NCBI GenBank assembly: GCA_900556285.1
Contig: USOF01000030.1
Span: forward strand, 1-9,073
DNA from: an uncultured Collinsella sp.
GTDB taxonomy: Bacteria > Actinomycetota > Coriobacteriia > Coriobacteriales > Coriobacteriaceae
DNA length: 9,073 bases
Direction: 5' to 3'
Shown: piece after piece, positions 1 to 5,368 of the stretch
Layout: each line of letters starts with the position of its first letter
Position numbering within the stretch: position 1 is the first letter of the stretch
The notes under the pieces: model-generated
The model's database searches: none
Told to the model about the DNA's origin: nothing
Seen by the model: the letters and a program-made list of their open reading frames with translations, nothing else
Translations under genes and position numbers: made by a program

Positions 1-704
1 CGCATCGGCTTGCCGTCGAGCGCACGGCCGAGGTGCTCGGCCGCGGCGGCCTGGCTTTGATCCCGACCGAGACCGTCTACGGTGTCGCCGTGGCAGTCAA
101 CGCCTTCTCGGACGCCGTGCCCCAAGATACAAGCGAATTCCCATCGTGGCCGCGCGATCCGCAGGCTGCCGTCAATGGCGCCGCAGTTCCTGCGCTCGGC
201 ACCGGCTATCGCCGTATCTTCACTCTCAAGCAACGTGAACTCACGCAAACCGTCGCTTGGCTGGTCGATGGCGTCGAAGCACTCGACCGCTATGGCGTGG
301 ATATCCCTAACGAGGCCCGCGTGCTCGCCCGACGATGCTGGCCGGGCGCCCTGACTATCGTGGTCAAGGCGGCCCCCTGCGTTCCGACCTTTATGCGCGC
401 CGCCGACGACACCGTGGCCCTGCGCGCTTCGGCCTCTCCCGTGGTCCAAGCGCTCATTCGCGCCTGCGGCAGTCCCCTTGCCTGCACGAGCGCCAACACG
501 CACGGCGCGCCCTCGCCGGCAGGCTTTGCCGCCGTCGAGGGTCGCATCCTGGAGGGGGTCGATGTTGCCGTCGACGCCGGTGAGACCCCGTGTCGCGACG
601 CCTCGACCATCGTGTCGTTTCAGCACGGTGAGCTCCAGATCCTGCGCCAAGGCGCACTTCCCGCATCAGAGATCGAACGGGTCCTGTCCGACCCGATGCA
701 ATAG
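1..704 (+). CDS. tsaC: L-threonylcarbamoyladenylate synthase, YrdC/TsaC type (5'-truncated by window edge)
   Basis: The enzyme makes threonylcarbamoyl-AMP from threonine, bicarbonate and ATP, the first step of the t6A modification at position 37 of ANN-decoding tRNAs, in the cytoplasm. The frame is open from the first full codon at 3, and residues before the GTG at 33 already look like the family's N-terminal helix, so the true start lies off the window. Counting from codon 3 there are 233 residues. Visible motifs: PTETVYG (21-27), KQR (76-78, the KxR pair), RCWPGALTIVV (111-121), TSAN (162-165, SxN) and STIV (201-204). The protein ends after the YrdC domain, so it lacks the extra C-terminal domain of long Sua5 proteins. 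About 30 additional residues lie between PTETVYG and the KxR motif, and the usual proline-rich stretch after KxR is altered. Stop TAG is 13 bases before glpK, suggesting co-transcription. The family is confident; the exact symbol is less so. Confidence 0.88.
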   Translation, partial: HRLAVERTAEVLGRGGLALIPTETVYGVAVAVNAFSDAVPQDTSEFPSWPRDPQAAVNGAAVPALGTGYRRIFTLKQRELTQTVAWLVDGVEALDRYGVDIPNEARVLARRCWPGALTIVVKAAPCVPTFMRAADDTVALRASASPVVQALIRACGSPLACTSANTHGAPSPAGFAAVEGRILEGVDVAVDAGETPCRDASTIVSFQHGELQILRQGALPASEIERVLSDPMQ

Positions 705-709
705 AAAGG
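704..709 (+). promoter_or_regulatory. Ribosome binding site of glpK
   Basis: GAAAGG, 8 bases before the ATG at 718, overlaps the last base of the upstream stop codon. It decides the start of glpK at 718 rather than at the internal in-frame ATGs. Confidence 0.65.
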
Positions 710-717
710 TTTAAGCG

Positions 718-2259
718 ATGTCGTTGAATCTGGGCAGCCTGGGCATGGAAGATGCCTCGTTTGACTTTGGCGGTTCCTACATCATGGCGCTCGACTGCGG
801 CACCACCTCGGTACTTGCGACCATCGTCGACGAGTACGGCTGCATCGTCGCGCAGGCACGTCGCAGCGTCAAAACCAGCTTCCCGCGTCCCGGTTGGGTA
901 GAGCAAGACCCCATGGCGGTCCTTGCTAGCCAGATCGCCGTCATGATGGAAGTCCAGTTTAAGAGCGGTATCCACTCCGACCGCATTGCCGCCATCGGCA
1001 TCTCCAACCAGCGCGAGACCACGGTGGTCTGGGATCGCGTGAGCGGTCAGCCGATCTATAACGCCATCGTATGGCAGTGCCGCCGTACCGCGCCGGCAAT
1101 CGACGCGTTGGTTGAACAGGGTTGCGAGGAGCTGGTGCGCTCCCGCACGGGACTCACGCTCGACCCGTATTTCTCGGCCTCCAAGGTACAGTGGATTCTC
1201 GACAACGTCGACGGCGCACGCGAGAGTGCGGCGGCGGGCGACCTCATGTTTGGCACCATCGACACCTGGCTCATCTACAACCTCACCGGCGGCCAGGTCT
1301 TTGCCACCGACTACACCAATGCCAGCCGCACGGCACTCTTTAATATCCATACGCTCGATTGGGACGACGACCTGCTGGCACTCTTTGACGTTCCACGTTC
1401 CATGATGCCCGAGGTTCGCTGGAGCTCGGGCGACTACGGCCGCGTCGCGAGCGACATCATGACCAACATGCCGCCCATCATGGGCGTGGCGGGTGACCAA
1501 CAGGCGTCGCTGTTCGGCCACTGCTGTTTCCGTCCCGGCCAGACCAAAAACACCTATGGCACGGGTTGCTTTATGCTCATGAACACCGGCGACGAGATCG
1601 TCGAATCCAAGAATGGCCTGGTCTCCACCATCGGTATCGCTGCGGACGGCAAAGTCAGCTATGCGCTCGAGGGCTCTATTTTTGCCGCCGGCTCAACGAT
1701 GAACTGGCTTCGCAACAACATGGGCATCATCTCGAGCGTGAGCGAGTCGGCACAACTCGCCGCTTCGATTAGCGACAACGAGGGCTGCTACTTCGTTCCC
1801 GCCTTTGCGGGTTTGGGTGCTCCCTGGTGGGACCCGCATGCTCGCGGTATCGTGTGCGGTCTGACCGGCGCCTCGAGCCGTGCGACCATCGTACGTGCCG
1901 CCTGCGAATCCATGGCATATCAGAGCTACGACGTGCTGCGCGCCATGGAGCAGGACGTGGGGCTTTCGATTGAGCGCCTGTCTGTCGATGGCGGTGCCTC
2001 GCGCAACGAGTTCATCATGCAATTCCAGGCCGACCTGCTGGATATCCCCGTGCTGCAATGCGAGACGGTGGAGACCACGGCAATCGGTGCCGCGTACTTG
2101 GCGGGTCTTGCCGTCGGCTATTGGGAAGACCTGGAAGAGCTGGAGCAAAATGCCCAGATCGTTAGGACCTTCCTTCCCCACATGTCCGCCGTGCGCCGCG
2201 AGCAAAACCTTGCGGGCTGGCGTGATGCAGTCAAGCGCTCGCTCAGTACCGCACAGTAG
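718..2259 (+). CDS. glpK: Glycerol kinase
   Basis: The enzyme phosphorylates glycerol with ATP to sn-glycerol 3-phosphate in the cytoplasm, feeding glycolysis and phospholipid synthesis. At 513 residues it is near the family length (~500). Motifs in order: DCGTTS phosphate-binding loop (26-31), NQRETT with the glycerol-contacting R99/E100, AIVWQCRRT (116-124), FGGY signature 1 region (151-163), GDQQ with the catalytic base D260, KNTYGTGCF (277-285), FVPAFAGLGAPWWD (359-372) and VDGGASRN (423-430). These residues separate it from xylulokinase and other FGGY kinases. The start is supported by GAAAGG at 704-709, 8 bases upstream of ATG; it gives about 15 more N-terminal residues than most GlpK, and the ATG at 745 lacks a comparable ribosome site. 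The loop before GDQQ lacks the histidine that HPr phosphorylates in low-GC Gram-positive GlpK. No glpF or glpD is adjacent. It probably shares a transcript with the upstream gene. Confidence 0.96.
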   Translation: MSLNLGSLGMEDASFDFGGSYIMALDCGTTSVLATIVDEYGCIVAQARRSVKTSFPRPGWVEQDPMAVLASQIAVMMEVQFKSGIHSDRIAAIGISNQRETTVVWDRVSGQPIYNAIVWQCRRTAPAIDALVEQGCEELVRSRTGLTLDPYFSASKVQWILDNVDGARESAAAGDLMFGTIDTWLIYNLTGGQVFATDYTNASRTALFNIHTLDWDDDLLALFDVPRSMMPEVRWSSGDYGRVASDIMTNMPPIMGVAGDQQASLFGHCCFRPGQTKNTYGTGCFMLMNTGDEIVESKNGLVSTIGIAADGKVSYALEGSIFAAGSTMNWLRNNMGIISSVSESAQLAASISDNEGCYFVPAFAGLGAPWWDPHARGIVCGLTGASSRATIVRAACESMAYQSYDVLRAMEQDVGLSIERLSVDGGASRNEFIMQFQADLLDIPVLQCETVETTAIGAAYLAGLAVGYWEDLEELEQNAQIVRTFLPHMSAVRREQNLAGWRDAVKRSLSTAQ

Positions 2260-2277
2260 GGCCGCGGTGGGCTGCTC

Positions 2278-2304
2278 GATACAACAAACCGCTAAACTAA
2301 TGCA
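2278..2304 (+). promoter_or_regulatory. Possible upp promoter (AT-rich patch)
   Basis: The glpK-upp gap contains a conspicuously AT-rich stretch in a GC-rich neighbourhood, with TAAACT (2293-2298) as a possible -10 hexamer. No convincing -35 lies 16-18 bases upstream, so this is only a candidate. No good terminator is seen directly after glpK, so read-through from glpK into upp is an equal alternative. Confidence 0.3.
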
Positions 2305-2331
2305 TGGCGTGCGGTGGCGACATTGCTGCGC

Positions 2332-2363
2332 GCCTTGTCAGCAAGGCCGTTTTGCGGCCGCAA
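2332..2363 (+). promoter_or_regulatory. Overlapping hairpins in the upp leader
   Basis: Three self-complementary elements overlap just before the upp ribosome site. Hairpin A pairs GCCTTG (2332-2337) with CAAGGC (2342-2347) around TCAG, and is followed by CGTTTTG. Hairpin B pairs GGCCG (2345-2349) with CGGCC (2355-2359) around TTTTG. TTGCGGCCGCAA (2352-2363) is a perfect 12-base palindrome. A and B share 2345-2347 and cannot form together. This could be a weak glpK terminator, an attenuator for upp, or chance in GC-rich DNA. Confidence 0.35.
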
Positions 2364-2364
2364 C

Positions 2365-2372
2365 GAAAGGGG
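2365..2372 (+). promoter_or_regulatory. Ribosome binding site of upp
   Basis: GAAAGGGG lies 10 bases before the ATG at 2383. It supports that start over the in-frame upstream GTG at 2314, which would run the coding sequence through the leader hairpins and add 23 residues unlike the family. Confidence 0.6.
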
Positions 2373-2382
2373 CAATCAACCC

Positions 2383-3030
2383 ATGACCGTCACCTACGAT
2401 GCGTCCCGTGTGACGCTTGTCGATCATCCGCTCGTTCAGCACAAGCTGTCGATCCTGCGCGATAAAAACACCGGCACCAACCAGTTCCGCCAGCTCGTGC
2501 GCGAACTCGCGCTTTTTGACGGCTACGAGGCCATGCGCAACCTGCCCATGGAAGACGTCGAGGTCGAGACCCCCATCACCACCGCCACGTTTAAGCAGCT
2601 TGCCGGCAAAAAGCTCGCCATCGTTCCCATCCTTCGTGCAGGCCTTGGCATGGTCGACGGCATTCTCGACCTGGTACCCTCTGCCCGCGTGGGCCACATC
2701 GGTATGGAGCGCGACGAGGTTACCCACGAGCCGCATGAGTACTACTGCAAGATGCCCAAGGATATCGACCAGCGTATCTGCCTGGTCGTCGACCCCATGC
2801 TCGCCACGGGCGGTTCGGCCGAGATGGCCATCAGCTACCTGCGCGAGCGCGGTGTCAAGGACATCCGCATGCTGTGCATCGTCGCGGCCCCCGAGGGTCT
2901 CAAGTCGCTGACCGAGAAGGACCCAGATGTGCATATCTATACCTGCGCTATCGATGACCATCTCAACGAGGCTGCCTACATCGTTCCCGGCCTGGGCGAC
3001 GCCGGCGATCGCATCTACGGCACGCTCTAG
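2383..3030 (+). CDS. upp: Uracil phosphoribosyltransferase
   Basis: The cytoplasmic enzyme joins uracil to PRPP to give UMP and pyrophosphate (pyrimidine salvage). It has 215 residues, against a usual ~209. Visible features: [17 protein letters not shown] (14-30) at the family's N-terminus, [10 protein letters not shown] (81-90), the PRPP-binding loop [12 protein letters not shown] (135-146) and the C-terminal uracil-binding stretch [16 protein letters not shown] (200-215). All key positions are intact. The start at 2383 was chosen because the conserved N-terminus begins there and a ribosome site precedes it. A strong hairpin terminator follows at 3072, separating upp from the ATP synthase operon. 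Neighbouring upp and the atp genes is a common arrangement in Gram-positive bacteria, so the location is expected; glpK directly upstream is less usual as far as I know. Confidence 0.97.
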   Translation: MTVTYDASRVTLVDHPLVQHKLSILRDKNTGTNQFRQLVRELALFDGYEAMRNLPMEDVEVETPITTATFKQLAGKKLAIVPILRAGLGMVDGILDLVPSARVGHIGMERDEVTHEPHEYYCKMPKDIDQRICLVVDPMLATGGSAEMAISYLRERGVKDIRMLCIVAAPEGLKSLTEKDPDVHIYTCAIDDHLNEAAYIVPGLGDAGDRIYGTL

Positions 3031-3071
3031 TCGCTGGGCTAAGACGGCCGCGGCTGCAAATAGGAAGAAAT

Positions 3072-3115
3072 GGTGCGCGCGGGCAAGTAGAAGACGCCTG
3101 TGCGCACCTTTAGTT
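3072..3115 (+). terminator. Intrinsic terminator after upp
   Basis: A 13-pair stem joins 3072-3084 (GGTGCGCGCGGGC) to 3096-3108 (GCCTGTGCGCACC), with two G-U wobbles and an 11-base loop, followed by TTTAGTT. An A-rich stretch (3065-3070) precedes the stem, so some reverse-direction activity is possible. It lies 41 bases after the upp stop and fits termination of the tsaC-glpK-upp transcription unit. Confidence 0.8.
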
Positions 3116-3120
3116 AATGG

Positions 3121-3152
3121 ACGTTTTGCCCTGCAGGGTTCGAGAAAAACGT
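3121..3152. repeat. Nested inverted repeat upstream of the atp operon
   Basis: Outer arms ACGTTTT (3121-3127) and AAAACGT (3146-3152) are exact reverse complements and enclose a perfect 10-base palindrome, CCCTGCAGGG (3129-3138). It lies between the upp terminator and the proposed atp promoter. It could be a regulator site, a second weak hairpin, or chance; the sequence alone does not decide. Confidence 0.4.
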
Positions 3153-3223
3153 ATTACCGTACCTGCGGCATAAAGAAGGTCTTAAGAAAACGAACAGGTG
3201 CGTATTAACCGATGCTTTTTCGG

Positions 3224-3251
3224 TTGTACTTTAGCGATTGGCTCGTACAAT
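3224..3251 (+). promoter_or_regulatory. Likely promoter of the ATP synthase operon
   Basis: TACAAT (3246-3251) differs from the -10 consensus at one base. A -35-like TTGTAC (3224-3229, matching in the first three bases) lies 16 bases upstream. It falls after the upp terminator and about 60 bases before the first operon gene, in the only long non-coding stretch of the window. An inverted repeat, AACCGA (3207-3212) with TCGGTT (3220-3225), overlaps the -35 and could be an operator. Confidence 0.5.
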
Positions 3252-3312
3252 AGTCACCAATGTTTGGCGGGAACTGTTCTGTGGAGCGTTAAAAAGGAAA
3301 GTGAGGACGCCA

Positions 3313-3624
3313 GTGTTTCAGATAGCCGATCTGCTCGCTATCGTTGCAGGCGCCATCGCGGGCGCGGTCGCCTTTCTTCCCTTTGTTTTTACGCTCAAGC
3401 CGGTTCTTGACGATAAACAGAATGCGGACATGCTCAAGGGCATGGTGAGTCTCGCGGTCTCGGCGATTGCGTTGCTTGTCTTTACCCTGGTCGTGTTCGC
3501 GTTGTTCGGAGAGGCGTTTCGTATGTTCCTCTTGGGCGAGGCGATCGGCTTCGTGGCCTTTATGGCCGCCTGCACGGTCCGTGTCGCCAAGGCACTGCGG
3601 GATCCTCATGAGGTCGAAAGGTAA
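3313..3624 (+). CDS. Small membrane protein in the AtpI position
   Basis: A 103-residue very hydrophobic protein with about three predicted membrane segments (roughly 6-26, 40-64 and 67-88) and a short basic tail. It lies 3 bases before atpB and is the first gene after the proposed operon promoter, the place of atpI in many operons. AtpI proteins help c-ring assembly or ion supply, but the sequence is too divergent for me to claim that family from motifs. The start is uncertain. GTG 3313 with GAGG at 3303-3306 gives a membrane helix right from the N-terminus; GTG 3301 has its purine tract too close; an in-frame ATG-less extension back to 3238 would overlap the promoter. The coding status is supported by position, the downstream overlap-like spacing and a consistent frame. 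Confidence 0.75.
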   Translation: MFQIADLLAIVAGAIAGAVAFLPFVFTLKPVLDDKQNADMLKGMVSLAVSAIALLVFTLVVFALFGEAFRMFLLGEAIGFVAFMAACTVRVAKALRDPHEVER

Positions 3625-3627
3625 GTC

Positions 3628-4431
3628 GTGGAAATTTTTGAAAAGCTGCCTGATGAGATTAATCATCTGGTCAGCGAGTTCAGCTCCACCCCTGTCGTGG
3701 GCGATCTGAGCTGCGGCATCACGCAGTACTCGTTTTGGCTGATCGTCTCCACGATCGTGCTCCTGATCGTCCTGGCCGTGTTCAAGAAGAAGCAGACCCT
3801 GGTTCCCAAGGGCTTCTTCGTCAACGGTTTCGAGTACATCATCGAGTACGTCGAGAACGATATCGGCAAGGGCGTCGTGGGCGAGAACTGGAAGAAGCAC
3901 TTCCCGTTCCTGTGCTCGCTTTTCCTGTTCATCCTGATCAATAACATGATCGGCCTGATCCCGGGAATGAAGCCCGGCACCGGCGCAATCGGCTCCACCG
4001 CCGCGCTCGCCATCTTCGCCTTCGTGTACTTCATCTACTACGGATGCAAGGCTCACGGCGTGATCGGCTACATTAAGAGCCTCGCCCCGGAGGGCGTGAG
4101 CTTCCCGATGAACGTGCTCGTGTGGGTCGTCGAGCTTTTCTCGACCTTCCTGCGCCTCATCACGCTCGCCGTCCGTCTGTTCTGCAACATGTTCGCAGGA
4201 CACGTGGTCATGGGTTCGTTCGCCATCATGGCGAGCATGTTCATGCAGCCGCTGCTTCAGCAGGTTTCCGCGGCCCACGCCGTCGGCGCCCTGCCTTCGC
4301 TTGCCTGGCTTGCCATTCTCATCCTGATCTACGCGATCGAGCTTGTGGTCGGTGCCATCCAGGCTTACGTTTTCACGGTCCTTACCGCCGTGTATGTCTC
4401 CGAGGCAGAGGAGGTCGCGGAGGAGGAGTAG
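3628..4431 (+). CDS. atpB: F1Fo ATP synthase subunit a
   Basis: The membrane subunit that forms the proton half-channels beside the c-ring. It has 267 residues with hydrophobic segments at about 33-52, 93-112, 121-140, 160-182, 190-210 and 225-257. The essential arginine is R183 in LAVRLFCNMFAGH (180-192); the last helix carries Q245 in IQAYVFTVLTAVYV. Relative to E. coli, position 219 is His (H192) and position 245 is Glu (E238), the swapped pair found in many other species. The protein ends in an acidic tail (residues 259-267). The start is GTG at 3628, with GAAAGG at 3616-3621 six bases upstream, 3 bases after the preceding gene. Downstream, 124 non-coding bases separate it from atpE. Confidence 0.97.
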   Translation: MEIFEKLPDEINHLVSEFSSTPVVGDLSCGITQYSFWLIVSTIVLLIVLAVFKKKQTLVPKGFFVNGFEYIIEYVENDIGKGVVGENWKKHFPFLCSLFLFILINNMIGLIPGMKPGTGAIGSTAALAIFAFVYFIYYGCKAHGVIGYIKSLAPEGVSFPMNVLVWVVELFSTFLRLITLAVRLFCNMFAGHVVMGSFAIMASMFMQPLLQQVSAAHAVGALPSLAWLAILILIYAIELVVGAIQAYVFTVLTAVYVSEAEEVAEEE

Positions 4432-4519
4432 TCTCCCGTTCGCGCCGTAAAGGTAAGGCAATTCGTTTAACCGCCGGTGCCCGTACCCATGGAGCCCGGC
4501 AGTTATAAAAAGGTTATCC

Positions 4520-4551
4520 TGCGTGAAATAAGACACGCACGACAAAGGAGG
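4520..4551 (+). promoter_or_regulatory. atpE leader: hairpin plus strong ribosome binding site
   Basis: TGCGTG (4520-4525) pairs with CACGCA (4534-4539) around an AT-rich 8-base loop, and AAAGGAGG (4544-4551) follows, 4 bases before the GTG start of atpE. The 124-base atpB-atpE gap is the largest inside the operon. A stable hairpin just upstream of a near-perfect ribosome site would fit transcript processing or raised translation of the c subunit, which is needed in many copies. That role is inference. Confidence 0.5.
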
Positions 4552-4555
4552 AATC

Positions 4556-4750
4556 GTGGGAGTTATCGGTTACGGTCTCGGTGTTATCGGCGCTGGTCTT
4601 GCTATCGGCCTGTCTGCTCTGGGTGCTACGGGTGCTATGGCCCGTCAGCCTGAGGTCCAGGGCCGCGTGTTCACCGTCTTCATCATGGGCTCCGCCTTCG
4701 GCGAGGCTCTGGCTCTGATCGGCTTCGTTGTCGCGCTGATCGTTAAATAG
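4556..4750 (+). CDS. atpE: F1Fo ATP synthase subunit c
   Basis: The proteolipid that forms the rotating ring. It has only 64 residues against the usual 70-80; alignment by eye to the Bacillus protein shows the shortfall is about four residues at the N-terminus plus a shorter C-terminus. Two hydrophobic hairpin helices flank the polar loop ARQPE (29-33). The ion-binding carboxylate is E50 in FGEALAL. The residue after it is Ala, not Ser/Thr, and the helix-1 position that is Gln in sodium types is Ile17, so this looks proton-specific. GTG start with a near-perfect ribosome site. Codon choice differs from neighbours: 7 of 10 alanines are GCT, and the first 28 codons hold no GCC, as expected of a highly expressed gene. 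The stop is 15 bases before atpF. Confidence 0.96.
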   Translation: MGVIGYGLGVIGAGLAIGLSALGATGAMARQPEVQGRVFTVFIMGSAFGEALALIGFVVALIVK

Positions 4751-4765
4751 CACGGAGCGTCAAGT

Positions 4766-5368
4766 ATGAATCTTTCATCCCAGAAGAGCGCGATCGCACT
4801 CTCCGCGTCCGCGGCCGCGCTGCTCATGCCGGTTTCCGCGTTCGCCGAGGACGGCGCTGCCGGTGCGGACATCCTCATCCCTAAGATGGCGGAGTTCATC
4901 CCGGCGCTTATCGCCTTCCTGATCATCTGGATCGTGCTGGCCAAGGTCGCCCTGCCGGGCATCATGAAAACCATGGAGGAGCGCGGCAAGAAGATCGAGG
5001 AGAGCCTCGACGAGGCCGAGAAGACCAAGCAGGAGGCTATCGCCAAGCGCGCTGAGTCCGACTCGATCGTCACCGACGCCCGTCGTCAGGCTGCCGACAT
5101 CGTTCTCGAGGCCCGTAAGGACGCCGAGTCCGAGCGTGCCCGTATCATCGAGGCTGCTCACAAGGAGGCCGAGGAGATCATCGCCAAGGCCCATACGACC
5201 GTCGAGGACGAGCGCAAGTCCATCTACGCCGGTGCCGCGAGCTCCATCGCCGACCTGTCCGTTGCCGTCGCCACCAAGATCGTGGGCGAGGCACTCGATG
5301 ACGAGGCCGAGCAGAAGAAGCTCATCGAGCGCTACATCCAGGAAGCAGGTAGCCTGAATGCCGACTAG
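4766..5368 (+). CDS. atpF: F1Fo ATP synthase subunit b, with N-terminal signal-like segment
   Basis: The peripheral stalk subunit linking Fo to the F1 head. It has 200 residues, longer than the usual 156-175. Residues 1-27 resemble a cleavable signal peptide: lysine at 7, a small hydrophobic stretch and AFA (25-27) before ED, a good signal peptidase I site; cleavage would leave 173 residues. A membrane helix follows at about 44-63, then a long charged alpha-helical coiled-coil region rich in Glu, Lys, Ala and Arg (about 68-160) and the delta-binding C-terminus. ATG with GGAG (4754-4757) eight bases upstream. The 3' end overlaps atpH by 11 bases. Only one b gene is seen in the window, so a homodimeric b2 stalk is likely. 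Confidence 0.93.
   Translation: MNLSSQKSAIALSASAAALLMPVSAFAEDGAAGADILIPKMAEFIPALIAFLIIWIVLAKVALPGIMKTMEERGKKIEESLDEAEKTKQEAIAKRAESDSIVTDARRQAADIVLEARKDAESERARIIEAAHKEAEEIIAKAHTTVEDERKSIYAGAASSIADLSVAVATKIVGEALDDEAEQKKLIERYIQEAGSLNAD

Noticed and set aside
33..35. GTG at 33 as the true start of the tsaC-like gene
   Set aside because: The frame is open to the window edge, the upstream residues look like the family's first helix, and no ribosome site precedes position 33.
454..1521. Long minus-strand open frame opposite the tsaC-like gene and glpK (about 355 codons)
   Set aside because: It crosses a gene boundary and overlaps two proteins with conserved motifs on the other strand; it is a codon-bias shadow.
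2314..2382. Longer start for upp at the GTG 2314
   Set aside because: The added 23 residues do not look like the family, lie across the hairpin region, and a ribosome site and conserved N-terminus support ATG 2383.
3238..3312. Extended N-terminus of the small membrane protein from 3238
   Set aside because: It would place coding sequence over the proposed -10 box TACAAT and add a non-hydrophobic segment; starts at 3301 or 3313 fit better.
4472..4500. Hairpin GCCGG/CCGGC in the atpB-atpE gap as a terminator
   Set aside because: A five-pair stem with an 18-base loop and no T-tract; the following bases are A-rich, and termination there would cut off most of the operon.
3289..4545. Long minus-strand open frame opposite the AtpI-position gene and atpB (about 418 codons)
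   Set aside because: Its predicted protein is an unnatural run of His, Asp, Glu and Arg mirroring membrane-helix codons; it spans two real genes and has no separate support.
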